A DNA stretch of 64,000 nucleotides from Congeria kusceri (taxonomy: Eukaryota > Mollusca > Bivalvia > Myida > Dreissenidae), in NCBI GenBank assembly GCA_027627225.1, contig CM051024.1:45555847-45619846 (forward strand). Direction: 5' to 3'. Positions within the stretch are counted from its first letter, which is position 1; every line of letters starts with the position of its first letter. Below the pieces are notes generated by a model. The model was not told the origin of the DNA. It searched no databases and worked only from the letters and a program-made list of their open reading frames with translations. Positions 46,777 through 58,258 of this stretch are shown in pieces. The translations under genes were made by a program, and so were the position numbers.

Positions 46777-47808
46777 TAGGGCTGTAACGAATCTAAAAAA
46801 AATTTCGATTCCGATTCCAAATTACGTGTTTACTTCATTTTCGAATCCGGATCCTCATTAATTAAGAAAAGTTGCATTAGTTAACACATATTGAAGAAAA
46901 CATTATCTAAACGCACCATAGTTTATTTTAAAAATGTCTGATACACCAGAGTCCAGCTCAAAACTTCAAACGCCGGATAATCTAACGGCCTGTTAACTTT
47001 AGATGTAAATAAAACTAATATTACAAGCAACTCGCTTATGAAGCATTTGAGAATTGTTTGAGTATATCAATTTATTTAGAATGAATGCACATTTTAACAT
47101 TTTATTTACAACAAAAACTTCATCCAAAGTGAACGGCTGTTAGCTTAATTGTCGGTTTAAGTTTATAGCAACTGGGCCCAGGTGTTGCCACAAGTAATTA
47201 TTCAAAAAGAAAAATTAATATGTTAAATCTGCAGAAAATGTCCAATGTCGACTTGATTAAAGCACGTTTTTGTCCAGTTTTTTGTTTTCTGTTTTCATTT
47301 GACATGTTGATGACGAGTTTCCAGATGTTTATTTAGGTTAGAGGTTGTGCATGTTCGGTTGTCAAAGGGGATCTTGCAGATTCTGCATGTTGCACGCGTT
47401 TTGTCAAGCAGCTCCTTACTGTTTTCGATTGTCATATAAAACATACCGAAATGATCAACAGGAACTATTAACTTTTCTGGAGCGTTATATGTTTTTCTAC
47501 CAGCCAAATTGAATCGCGAAATAAACAACAAAACAATCATAATATAGTAAAAAGACTGTCCTACATGCAACAGTATTGCTAAATAAGCGTACTTGTATCA
47601 CAGAATCAAAACCAGTCATCAGCCGTTAAAAGTCAATGTGCTGAAACTGACAGTGAAACTGAGTACACGATAATTTGCAAGTTAAAAAGGTTACAGTCAA
47701 CAAGATAAGATCCGGATCAGAATCCAAAATTTTGAAAGATGGATCCGTACATGCAAATCTTAAAATGGTTCCGATTTTCGGATATTTCGGGTACCCGTTA
47801 CAGCCCAA
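46777..47808 (-). mobile_element. Nested 1.03-kb hAT deletion derivative with BED finger and target duplication
   Basis: The ends are TAGGGCTGTAACGAATC and, reverse complemented, TTGGGCTGTAACGGGTACC, sharing GGGCTGTAACG. The flanks ATTATGAC (46769-46776) and ATTAAGAC (47809-47816) match at 7 of 8 bases, an 8-bp target duplication as made by hAT transposases. Subterminal GATTCCGATTCC/GGATCAGAATCC-like words occur inside both ends. The interior keeps one transposase exon (47295-47570). The large catalytic domain is missing, so it is not autonomous. Confidence 0.7.
47295..47570 (-). pseudogene. hAT transposase N-terminal fragment with BED-type zinc finger
   Basis: The last third of this 91-codon frame reads TRATCRICKIPFDNRTCTTS then NLNKHLETRHQHVK. 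The C-x2-C ... H-x4-H spacing together with TTSNLNKHLxxxH is the BED zinc finger (DNA-binding domain of hAT transposases and ZBED proteins). It is preceded by NAPEKLIVPVDHFGMFYMTI. No RNase H-like catalytic domain or hAT dimerisation region follows. Its position inside inverted repeats with an 8-bp duplication supports a transposase origin rather than a host ZBED gene. Confidence 0.7.
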
Positions 47809-48614
47809 ATTAAGACTGTCTAAAATTCAGCAAAAGCTCGTTTTTGTGACCAAAGATCTATCAATGAACATAGATCTCTGTTCTGACCTCAAATCCGGTA
47901 GGTTTACTCTTGAAACTAATTGCAGTAATGGATTTTCTTATTCCGGCGTTAAACTCGAACTGACATTGTGAATGTTGCTAGTATTAATCAATGCGTTTTA
48001 AAGTTAAAAAAGTATGACTGAAATTTTTGACAATGGATCAGTTTTTTTATCAAATAAGATAGCAAACAAGTAGGAAAAGGGTGTGAAGAATAAAACAAAC
48101 GAAAAAAGCAAATCTTTGCTCTCCTTGTCACATCACAGTTAATAACTGTCTAAACTGAGATCTTTGCTAACATAAAAATGTCTGGTGACAATTTATTAGT
48201 TTTTATCCGGCTCAACTTGGTTAAAGGAAGACAAGCACGACAATTATATTGGATCCATGGATTGCAATACTTCAAATAGTTATACGCATATTTACATTAC
48301 AAACTATACATATGGAGGTGGCTAAATAATATTTGTATTTGAACAAGTGACATTTACTTGCAGACAAGTAGATTTTTGCAATGAACTTGTACGTAGACAA
48401 GTGAGTAATTTTCATACAGCACCCCTGGAAAGAGGATACCCACCCGTCTCGGGACCGGGACTCCTGAACAAATTCCTGGGCAAGGCAATGACATGAAATA
48501 TTCTAATAAACATTAATAAATTATTATTTATTTATTTTATTTATTCATTTTATTTATTTTAAGAAAAGTTACATTAATATATATATATGCATGTTTTATC
48601 ATATTTAGTTCTTT

Positions 48615-49545
48615 AGCTCACATGAGCACGAAGTGCTCGGTGAGCTATTGGTATATGGGACTTTTCCGGCGGCGTCCGTCGTCTATCGTCCGTTGTGTAT
48701 CGTACGTTGTCTTTATGCCGAACGTTATCGCGATACAGACTACATTCTTTTATTGAAACTTGACCTAACTTGCACAGTTTGTGTATGACCATAAGATGGG
48801 ATTGTTTTTGGGTCAGATCACACCAGTAACACCAGAGTAAATCCTCCTTTTTCATGCAAAAAAGTGCAAAAATGCCCTTCTCCAACATTTACTTTATTTT
48901 TCATCCATTCTTAACCAAACTGTCACTGTTAGTGTATGACCATCAGATCTCAGCAGACGCCAAAAATGGATCATATTGTGTTTCAAACACCAGCGTTATT
49001 GCTCTTTGTTTATTAAAAAAATATACAAATATGGACATAATTCAGTGTAGAGACTTCATTTTTCATCCAATCTTCACCAGTATTGCACAGTTTGTCAAGT
49101 GCCGTAAGATTAAAGTTGAATTTGAATATAAGCAAGTTTGGAATAGAAACACCAGAGTTATTGCCATTTGTTTGTGAAAAAAAGAAGCAAAAATGGACAT
49201 TATTCAGGGTAGAGACTTCATTTTTCATCAAATCTTCACCAATCTTTGCACAGTTTGTCTATGCCCATAAGATTCAATGTGAAGTCGAATATAAGCAAGA
49301 TCGGACCAGATACCGCAGAGTTATTGCCCTTTGTTTGTGAAAAAAAGGCAAACATAGACATTATTCAGGATAGAGACTTCATTTTTCATCAGTCTTCACC
49401 ATTCGTATACAGTTTATCTATGTACGTAAGACTACAGGTCAAGTCGAATATAAGCATGATTGGGCCAGAAACAGCAGAGTTAGTGCCCCTTGTTTTTGAA
49501 AAAAAACATCAACAAGTTATCAATGATAACATTTGATTTCAAACA
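48615..49545 (-). repeat. Array element 4 (about 161-bp monomer) with terminal hairpin, inverted
   Basis: The hairpin AGCTCACATGAGCAC then GAAGTGCTCGGTGAGCT (48615-48646) now lies on the left, followed by GGCGTCCGTCGTCTATCGTC, the mirror of the GACGACGCACGAC end of the other arrays. Units to its right are marked by AGAGACTTCATTTTTCATC at 49049, 49211 and 49371, an ATTTTTCATCCATTC variant at about 48895, and GAGTTATTGCCCTTTGTTTG. The element is read on the minus strand. About 4 units. The overlapping ORFs here arise from the repeat. Confidence 0.75.
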
Positions 49546-51535
49546 GTGCAACACTTTCATGCAGTTATTTGTTCATGCAACATTGATGTCTTCAGAGCTT
49601 GCATTCACATCATCTATTATCATTGGAAAGAAAATTCTCAAAGTAAAAGCAAAACTTAACCGTATAGCATAACCATCGCAATTATTGCATTGCAACTAGT
49701 TCTCCAAAGCTGTTTGCGATAAAAACATCAAAATCTACTGTTTCTGCATTTTTGAGAACTGTCAATGACTTAATTAAAAAGAGTCAGGTAAGAATATCGA
49801 GAAAAATGATTTCAGAACTATTAGTAATCTAGAAGTAGAGCAGCGGGGTATGTCGCCCGACTTGGAAATAGGGCATTATGTGCGTGGTGACACTGCTAAT
49901 AAAGGCACATTAGGTTATAATAGTGTTTTCCTGAAGTAATTTTTCAAACCACTAATAAATGTTTAATTGCTGACTGATTTATTTTACCTGTTTGATGTGG
50001 GTTTTTCAGGTCAAATAATTAACAAAGTTTCATTTTTCATTATTATTGCTTCGTATTATTGTCAAGTTATATTATTGCAAAGATCAGAAAATTTATTGAC
50101 TATTCATAAGAATTTGTGCAAATTGGGCAATCGTACATGAAAACTTATTAACACATGTCAAACTAAAACTATTTATGGACAAGTCAAAATCATGCTTATT
50201 ATTATTAATGGTAAAATACAAATACCCTGGAATTATTTTTCATCTTCTTTTATTGTAAGAACCGTTAGTATTTTTACTTGTATGGTTTATATGTTGTTGA
50301 TGATGATATTGCTGTTAATATTTAGATTAATGATAAAAAGCTTAAGTCAAGATAAAAAAAATTTAGAAAACGAACACGGCAATTCGGATTAAATAAAGTA
50401 TCCGAATATCTTTGACCGAAATAATAGCTAGTTCAGGCAATAAGTTTTTTCATGGATTTTTGTTCATAATTGGAAGAAATATTGTAAACACATGTATTTT
50501 TTTTTCATAATTAGTGTTTAAAGACCACATTGAGTCTACATGTATATGCTTTCTGCCTTTTGTTATCAGATTGATCATAAATATTGACGAAACAAAAACA
50601 TGTTAGAAATTGCATATGAAAACGGGGTTGTTAAATGCAGACGATTTACACACATTTTTATAACAAAATCAGCATGTTTTTATTGTAGGCCTATCTTTAC
50701 ACTAACTCGTAAGCTGACTGCCTCTACTGCTGATGTTATCAGTTGGTCACTGATTAATATACCGCTAAGTGCCCTCATTAAGGACATTACAGTCGATAGA
50801 TACAGGGCACGAGGCGCTAATTGCCTTTGATAAGGGCAGGGTGGCAGATCAATAAAGGGGATAGGCGCGGCGCGGGCTGATCCACATTATTGCACATTGT
50901 GACAACCGATCGTTAAAATATTCGGGGCTAAACGTCTGTGGGTGAATCGTCCCAGGGCGGAATGTGTTTCTGGCGAATGGTCCGATGCGAATAGCATTTT
51001 TGAAAAGATTGAAACAATTTCTTGCAATTAATCAGTTAATAGTTTCATCCCTCTTTTAGAAATTGGCCACCGCGAAAAGAATCAATTGTTACTCACTGAT
51101 TTTGACAAATGAAACCCCTCGATACATATTACACTGCCACAATGGCTGCGCCCATGACTATCAATGTAGTATCTTGATCTATAATCGTTAGGTATGTTTT
51201 ATTGAGGGCGATCAACGTACATCGGAAAAAAGAAAATTCAACTAAGAACTAAGAAGTTTGTGCAAATGATGATATCACAATTTTCATTAGATCAGTGTTA
51301 TTATTTGTAAGAGTGATAACAGGTTTGATGAAAGGTAATCATCAATTGGTAAATAACTTGTTAACACTTTTCTAGGAGCCTGTTGTAGAAGTGGAGTTAT
51401 CGTCTATTGATTTGCAGATAACGGACAGTCTGGCGGCAGACCATACCTTGTGTGGAACCCTTAGGCAAAGGCTGAAAATTGGTAGGTTACCAAAGGTAGG
51501 GTTTGTCATGACCAGTAAATGACCCCTTGTATCGT
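49546..51535. other. Non-coding stretch
   Basis: No gene or clear repeat. A GC-rich pocket occurs at about 50845-50885 (GGGGATAGGCGCGGCGCGGG). The frame 50192-50392 is hydrophobic but has no recognisable family. Confidence 0.35.
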
Positions 51536-51539
51536 ATAG

Positions 51540-52320
51540 TTCAGAATATTAATTTTGTTAGTTTCTACTGTCCGCGAAACAGTATTTTTGTTTTGTTTTC
51601 TGTAATTCAGAATGTAAATGTTAAGACGTACCGCCAGACAGTTTAAGTTTGGTTTTCTGTAAAACGCAATATAAATGTTTGGATGCTTGTTCCGCCGGCG
51701 GAACAATTTTGTTCAGGTTTTCTGTTATTCTGAATATAAATATCAGAATGTGTGTACCGCCAGCGGAACAATTTGTTGGTCTTATTTTCTGTAATTTAGA
51801 ATATAATAGTTGGGATGTTTGTACCGCCAGCGGTACAAATTTTGTTGTTTTTTTGTAAGTTAGAATATAACGACTACTTGTACCGCCAGCGGAACACTTT
51901 TAGTTTGTTATTTTTGGTTAATCAGAATAATAATGTGTGGATGCTTGTACCGCCGACGGAACAATTTGGTAAGGTTTTCTGTTATTCTGAATATACATAT
52001 CATGATGTTTGTACCGCCAGCGGAACACTTCGGTTCCTTGTAATTAGGAATACAAGAATTTGTGGGGCAACATTAAATTTGGTTTCTCGTAATTAAAACA
52101 GTTTATTGTTGTATTGTCAGCGGAACATTCACAGCAAATTCATGTACATGTATAGAAAAAGTGTATGAATTTGTGTCCCGCCGGCGGAACATTTTTCTTG
52201 CTTTTTGGTAATTTAGTGAAATTTTTTTTTTTAAATAAATAACATGGAAACTGGCCCTTTTAATTGGTATTAAGTGGAAAATCCCTTTTAAAATATAGCG
52301 ACTTTAATGGCGTTTTCAAG
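51540..52320 (-). repeat. Palindrome array 2: about 10 palindromes, inverted copy of array 1
   Basis: The palindrome cores TTGTACCGCCAGCGGAACAA are near 51570 (decayed), 51628, 51686, 51752, 51818, 51879, 51946, 52008, 52112 and 52171. The same AT-rich spacer words appear reverse complemented (TTTTCTGTAATTCAGAATAT). The terminal flank 52195-52320 (TTGCTTTTTGGTAATTTAGT ... GGAAAATCCCTTTT) matches 22500-22615. The unusual 98-104-bp gap between the second- and third-from-edge palindromes is conserved in both arrays, which proves common descent. Confidence 0.85.
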
Positions 52321-52436
52321 CATTTCTTCTTTGCGGATCTGTCTGAAATTTTGCATGCACATTAGAATATGCTAATAATGATGGAGAATTAGGTTTTTTC
52401 GCGATATCAAAACTTTAAGTTGTCTTCAACACTGAA

Positions 52437-52524
52437 TGATAGGATGAATGCCAAGTCATCTAAATGGGCCAAAGAGGGAGGTTACACTGCACCATTATTT
52501 ACATGTTCCATCGTGGAAAACTAC
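52437..52524 (+). repeat. 85-bp dispersed repeat, copy 2
   Basis: It matches 16614-16705 in the same orientation, from TAGGATGAATGCCAAGTCAT to CGTGGAAAACTACTT. It sits immediately left of the candidate LTR. Confidence 0.55.
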
Positions 52525-52534
52525 TTGTTTGAAT

Positions 52535-52850
52535 TGTAGGAATTGTTTTTATTGTATTGCAATTGCTATATTTAAATTAGAATTGTAATAATACTAATAA
52601 TTATGTATACTGATAAATTGAAATGAATGTATTTATTTCTAAAGTTCATTTCTGTTTATGTAGTATTTGTATTTATTAAATTGCATTGATTACTTTAAAT
52701 ATATGTAAAAGTTCATCCATTGAAATGCATTTATTATATTGTATTTCAGACTTTTTCCTATATATACCTACTGAATAAATAGAAGGAACCTACGCCAGGA
52801 ACTTATTTATTTCTTCAGTTCACATATGACACTGGTGGCCAGTGTGGGTT
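52535..52850 (+). mobile_element. Candidate LTR with primer-binding site
   Basis: The segment starts TGTAGGAATTG and ends CACATATGACA (52831), a TG...CA pair giving about 297 bp. It contains CTATATATAC (about 52759) and AATAAA (about 52774), then at 52833 TGGTGGCCAGTGTGGGTTTC. That follows the pattern TGGTGxCAGxxGTGGG complementary to the 3' end of a leucine tRNA and looks like a reverse-transcription primer site. A gypsy Gag lies downstream at 56182 on the same strand. No second LTR was found. Confidence 0.45.
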
Positions 52851-53191
52851 TCGGTTGGATCCAACTACGTTTGGTCACACTAAGAACACTGAGACGGACA
52901 GACAGAGGTACAGAAGTTTGTGTTCGTTGGAGATCAGACGAGTGCCTTATCAACGATGTTCAAGGTACTGTAAACAGATTTATATCGCTCTATGTTGAGA
53001 CTGTTTGTTATTTATTACGAAAAGCATATCAGCATTCATCCACCAAACTCTTGTCTTGTGTGTGCACACGTTAACGTTTGAACTGACGACTGCGTAAGAG
53101 TGTTTGCGCGTACATGGTTCAGTGCTAGCTGACGACAATGACGGGAGGAAGGAACATTACCTGTAACTTTCGGTCAAAATCCGGTCAACGG

Positions 53192-53345
53192 AAGGTCTAA
53201 TTACCCCAGAACGGAAGTCACATCCTCATCTTTCCAACAATGTATAGTGAGATATTGGAAAGTAGCTTGGTCATGGTGAAAAGTGAGATCAAATTTTGAA
53301 CATTTTATAAGGAACAAAGAAGGAATTTATGTGCGCATGCGTAAC
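53192..53345 (+). repeat. Direct repeat, left copy
   Basis: The block AAGGTCTAATTACCCC ... GTGCGCATGCGTAAC recurs at 55031-55067 plus 55371-55496 in the same orientation. Identity is high by eye across AAAGTAGCTTGGTCATGG and AATTTTGAA. Non-coding. Confidence 0.75.
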
Positions 53346-55030
53346 CTTTAAGAGCTTCCCATAAGATTAGTAGTCTGCAAAGATTTTGAAAATGCAATCT
53401 TACAAACACACTGTACTGGAAGGAATAACTGCCAGATGCCACTTTGACCCCATTTAGGGCTGTATTCTATGGGATGGTTGCTCTAGGGGGCATTAGTGGG
53501 GGTAAATATGGGGAAACTAAAACAAAATTTCCACCAGAGTGGCAATCGGAGACCCATTGTATTCATCGTGTTGTTTTTCAGTTTCATTTTGACATAAATT
53601 TTCATTAGTTAAAGCAATTCTCTCATTTATGTCATAATACCTTGTGTTGTAATCCTGAATATTTAGTTTAAGAACCTGTAACTGACAATAATGCCTGCAA
53701 AAGTCGTATCCGCACTGGCCGATGCATCGGCCATGATGACCGTCCGACCTGCCTACTTTGAATAATACCAATGTTCCTAATTTGCAAAGTCAACAGCTCA
53801 TATTAAGTTCATATTTTATTTTGTAATTGTATTTCAATCAGGCTTTCAGCTGAAAAATACATGAAATGCATGCATAAAACACTCACGCCGCTCACGCCAA
53901 CCTAGGCCCCACCTAATGGACATAGCAACATCAAAATTTAAATCACCATCACAGTTCGGTTTAATTTGAGTATGTTTTTAAATGCAGTGTTGAAAAGAAC
54001 CAGGACCTCAACCGGAACCATCAACTCATTGGTATACAAGTCTGGGTGAAGTGACGAGTCATCAAAACTACTTTACTTGTCCACTACAATGGAGCGTTGG
54101 GGCGGGGCCGTAAAGCTAACACAGTCGTGTCCGTACGACCGGTATCTTTGAAGGTTAGTATATGATTATTGTCAATATTCTACTATCTAATGACTTCTTT
54201 TCCAGCCTGGCATTCTTCTTATCAACACCAGTAGGAAAAGCAAGAGTTTAACCCTAGTTGGGACTCTCAAACCCGTTTTTGAACTGAACTGTTCGCACGT
54301 GGCTCGACAACCTGAAGCCGGCATAGCGACTAGCCTTATCGCAGTAAATAAAACTTTGTAAACTTATTGTATCTTACACTAGTAATCACAATATTGAGTA
54401 AACATGCACAGAAAACCTTTTTATTTTCACAGATTACTCAGCAGAGAGTACCTGAAACAGATTGAAGATTGCAGGCGGCTGACCTCACCGACAGGTTCAG
54501 GTGTGACAGAAGACTGTTAATTAATATGTGGCATTGATTTGTTGGGGTCATATTCTTTTTTGTTGTGTGACAGGAGGTCAAATCGGTTGATTGTTATGTA
54601 AACAAACCCTTTCTGGGGGATCAAATGGCATCTGAAATGCTACATTTATATGGATTTTACCCCCAAAAATGCAGAAACTTATAAAAATAAATTTTCAAAA
54701 CGGGTTAAAAACCTATTCTGTAACATTTAGAATGCCAATGAAGATTGTTTTCACTTTTGACTTTATATATTGTATTTGCTATGCCTATTAAAACTCAAAC
54801 TTATGATGCTTAATTCTGAGTTAAAATCATCTTTTCCAGATGTACCCAAGTACATTGTTTCCGTCTAATTTTTTGCCTCAAAACACCATTATATGTGACA
54901 TTTTCAATTTTACTTTTTTTCCATATAATCTTTTAACCAGTGTAATAAGACTTCGTGTTCTTTCTCGAAATAGATCAGATTGATGAAAATTGTGGTTTTT
55001 ATTCAAATTTGAAAGGGTTGGTTTCTCTTA
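53346..55030. other. Sequence between the direct repeats
   Basis: No confident coding region. It could be internal sequence of an element whose ends are the duplicated blocks, or the body of a local duplication. Nothing else recognised. Confidence 0.35.
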
Positions 55031-55496
55031 AAGGTCTAATTACCCCAAAACGGAAGTCACATCCTCAGGGTTACAGTTAGATAATAAGCACATATGGTTG
55101 AGCGCAGGATGCATATCATTTGTAAAATACAGTTTAAATGACATGTTTTGGCATCATTTTAAAGGTATATATGTTAGCAACAAGAAAAAATGATTTTTTG
55201 TGCACTACTTTTTGTCTAGTGGTTCCCAGCTTCATAACTTTTGACCCATGTATTCATGCGCAAAATGGAAGCCTCCATGCCCGTCAAAACCGGTGTGATC
55301 TTTCTAAGGTAAATATTTTGAATTACAACAAATAGCATTTTTTGACATGCTGTTTTTTCAAAAGGTTATGTCCTCATCTTTACAACAATGTATAGGGATA
55401 TATTGGAAAGTAGCTTGGTCATGGTGAAAATTGAGATCAAATTTTGAATATTTTATATGTAACAAAATAAAAAGGAATTTATTTGCGCATGCGTAA
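55031..55496 (+). repeat. Direct repeat, right copy, split by a 303-bp insertion
   Basis: The match to 53192-53345 is interrupted between CACATCCTCA (55067) and TCCTCATCTT (55371). The hexamer TCCTCA is present on both sides of the extra 303 bp, as a target duplication would be. The insert has no obvious terminal inverted repeat. Confidence 0.7.
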
Positions 55497-56181
55497 CTGG
55501 AAGACAATTTTCGTAGTTTGTGAGAAAGTGTGAGATCATTTCAGTGACGTACTACGAACGAAACCATTTTTAACTCAAATGGTTATATAGGACTGTGATA
55601 TGTGAGTGTTTGCTGTATTTGGGTGTATGTATTTTGTGTGTATAATTGTGTTTCCTTGCTTTTTATGCATTGAAATGTGTTTTCGAGGCATGTGATTATT
55701 TTTACATTTAAGAAGCCGTTATACGTTTAGGGTAAGCCCTGCATTGCTGACTGTTTTATCATTAATGGTTGGTTAACCACAGCTGAAATGCTCTTAATTG
55801 TTTTTCAAATCGGTCATTGGGGCTTTTTTCCAATATTTCTTTCAGTGTTGCACACTGTTGCATGAATATTATGTCACTTTTGCATTCGCCCGATATTAAC
55901 AGAAGCGGATGGATGAAAAACAAGAAAGTATTCCGTAATTGTGTGTCTCACTCATTGTGTGTGTGTGTGTTTAAAGTTTTTGAGGCCTGTGACAATTTTG
56001 TGATCGCATTTTTTTACATAATGTAAATTTTGCTAAAGAAAGTTTAATTATTTCAAACGGCAACCTTTTGCAATAAAGATCCGTTGAAATAGGTGGCCGG
56101 GCTAGAAATTAATAGTGATATAAATAATTAATTCAATTGTGTTATTTGGTGTTATTTGTTCATACCAATAGCCTTTAGGGT
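55497..56181. other. Region upstream of the gypsy 2 Gag
   Basis: No coding sequence. A GTGTGT run lies at about 55957-55971. It may be the leader of the retrotransposon. Confidence 0.35.
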
Positions 56182-57340
56182 ATGGCGGAAGAAGAAAAAG
56201 GAGCAGTTGGTGGCGCTGACGTGAAGTTGATGGTGGAGCAGCTACGGGAAGCAGGTTTTGTAATTTTGTCACAAGATGAATATGATAATTTAAAACATAA
56301 ACAAGTTTTCACCAGATACAGGTGGAAACCAAAAGTTAAAAAAGTGATTGAGAATGATGTTCTAGAATTACATAATCAAAATATATTTTTGTTCCTAATA
56401 CGGGAAATGAATCTTACAAATTGCCAAGTTTTTCAGGATACTTGCCCACACCTGATGGTGAGGCCATGTTCACTGTTTGGCGTTTTAGGACAATGTGTTT
56501 GGCCAAAGATGACAATATTAACGAGCATGTATTTTTGCAGTCTATTAGGTCTTCATTGAAAGGATCAGCCAGTGAGATTCAAGTTTCCGTGGGCAAAACA
56601 AGCTACAAGTACAGATATTTAGTGTAAGTGTTATTTTTTGTTTGGAAATGTTAGTTCAAATTATGCTATTATGCAAAACTGTTACCATGCATTTCAGAAG
56701 TGTCACTGCATACGATTGTAGACTATAATCTCTATTGCAGTTAGCAGTACAAATGAATCTATTACAGGTGAATCAAAGAATGATACGTTGCGATTTAAAT
56801 TCTGGACAGGTTTAAAAGATGATAAATTGAAAACACTTACTGGACAAAAGTTTGATATGCTTACAGATTTTGATGCTTTATTCAGGGATATGAGAGCTGT
56901 TGAACAAGAACTAAAAACTGGGTCAGTAGTGCAGCAGCACCTATAGCAACAGTGGATATAAGTAAAATTCATGAATTATCTAAGAAAATGGATTCTATGT
57001 TTACAAAATTGCAAAATTTGAAAAAAGAAGTTAAAGATTTCAGGTAACAGTCAAGACAGCATGACAGACCATTTCAACAACGAGGTCAGGGAAACCAGTT
57101 TAGGGGAAATTTTCGTTCAAATTTCAGAGGACAACGAGGTGGTTATGTGAACAGAGGACAACGAGGTGGTTATCCGAACAGAGGACAACACAATTATGCT
57201 AACAATTTTCAATTTCAGAATTCGAACCAAAACCCAAAAGCCTATTTTCTTCGGTTGAAGGGCGTACTGAAGAAACTATTTCAATCCCTAAACAAAAAGA
57301 GTCATTTTTGCAAGACATTATTGGAGAAGAAAATGTTGAC
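56182..57340 (+). pseudogene. Gypsy 2 Gag with RGG-type tail instead of zinc knuckle
   Basis: The start is MAEEEKGAVGGADVKLMVEQ, ending at first in KVKKVIEND. A second frame (56421-56627) gives PSFSGYLPTPDGEAMFTVWR and LQSIRSSLKGSASEIQVSVG, the conserved capsid segment. A third (about 56770-56945) gives LRFKFWTGLKDDKLKTLTGQ and FDALFRDMRAVEQELKTG. Then comes a coiled ISKIHELSKKMDSMFTKLQN and an arginine/glycine-rich tail with RGGYVNRGQRGGYPNRGQ (about 57130-57190). No CCHC motif is visible. At least three frameshifts or stops. Confidence 0.7.
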
Positions 57341-57434
57341 AGACTATAGACATTATGTACCAGTTATCATTGAAACAAATGTACAGTCTAACCTGTCTTA
57401 AGAGACCGCCCATGGTGATTCTTAACAGTATGGA

Positions 57435-58258
57435 TTGGTATCTATAGACTATTTGAAGTTAGATAAATCTAAAGGTGGATATGAAAATGTTCTAATAGTG
57501 ACTGATCACTTTACCAAGTATGCACAGGCTTATGCTACAAGAAATCAGTCTGCATTCACTAGAGCCAAAGTTTTGTTTGAGAACTTTATAACACACATTG
57601 GTTTTAAACAGAGACTGCATCCAGACCAGAGGAGAAATTTGAAAGTTCTGTGAACAAGTCTTTGTGCAAAATAGCAGGTATTCAGAGAACGAGAACAACT
57701 CCTTATCACCCACAAGGTAATCTAGTGACTGAACATAAGCATCACACCCTATTAAACATGTTGGGAACATTGAATGATGATCAGAAGTCTGACTGGAAAA
57801 GTAATTTAGCTTTTAAAGTGCATGTGTACAGCTCAACTTGTCATTCAACTACAGGTTACTCACCTCAACATTTCATGTGTGGATGGAAGCCACGGTTAGC
57901 CATTGATGCCTACCTGGGACTGTATGGTCAGAACGAGGATGCAGAATCTCCTTTGGACTAAATAGACAAGCTGACAAATCGTGTGAAGTTCACTTACAAG
58001 AAGGCGTCGGAAGAAGCGGGGAAAGAAGCGGAGCGACACAAAGTGATAATATGACACTAAAGTGAGAGAATCTACCATTTAGGTCGGCGAAATGTTACTC
58101 CAACGGGTAAATTAGACGATAAGTGGTGTAAAGAACCTTATATTGTTCAAGACATGCCTAATCATGAACTTCCAGTGTACACGGTTAGAAAGGAATGTGG
58201 ACAAGGGCCTGTGAGGACCTTACACAGGAAGATGAACGAGAACCAGAAAACCAGCAGA
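57435..58258 (+). pseudogene. Gypsy 2 integrase core and C-terminal domain
   Basis: Frame 57435-57653 has VSIDYLKLDKSKGGYENVLI then VTDHFTKYAQAYATRNQSA and FKQRLHPDQR (first and second acidic residues of the D,D-35-E core). Frame 57650-57961 has TRTTPYHPQGNLVTEHKHHT (third acidic position), then STCHSTTGYSPQHFMCGWKP. Beyond a stop at 57960 the C-terminal barrel follows with KWCKEPYIVQD and YTVRKECGQGPVRTLHRKMN. The zinc-binding HHCC region is missing. It would join element cDNA to host DNA, but the breaks make this copy inactive. Confidence 0.8.

Larger units (their letters stand above)
46248..48427 (+). mobile_element. hAT-like element, copy 2, carrying a nested hAT remnant
   Basis: The left end CAGGGGTGCGGAAATCC and the right end GCACCCCTG share a 9-bp perfect terminal inverted repeat. 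Subterminal words ACTTGTC/GACAAGT are repeated at both ends. The left 95 bp match 26755-26840, and 48035-48095 match 26852-26912, which lie side by side in copy 1; here they are 1.7 kb apart. Part of that extra material is the nested element 46777-47808. An 8-bp target duplication for the outer element is not evident. Confidence 0.65.

Noticed and set aside
47295..47570. A host ZBED-type gene
   Set aside because: It lies inside hAT inverted repeats with an 8-bp target duplication and lacks any downstream exon.
48854..49536. Series of overlapping 70-107-codon plus-strand ORFs with similar sequence
   Set aside because: They repeat with the 161-bp monomer of array element 4 and have no family similarity.
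52826..53074. 82-codon ORF after the candidate LTR as a Gag start
   Set aside because: It overlaps the primer-binding-like site and has no capsid motif.
56624..56741. Possible intron in the Gag (GTAAGTG donor, TATTGCAG acceptor)
   Set aside because: The gap corresponds to about 38 residues normally present in the capsid, so frameshift decay is the simpler reading.
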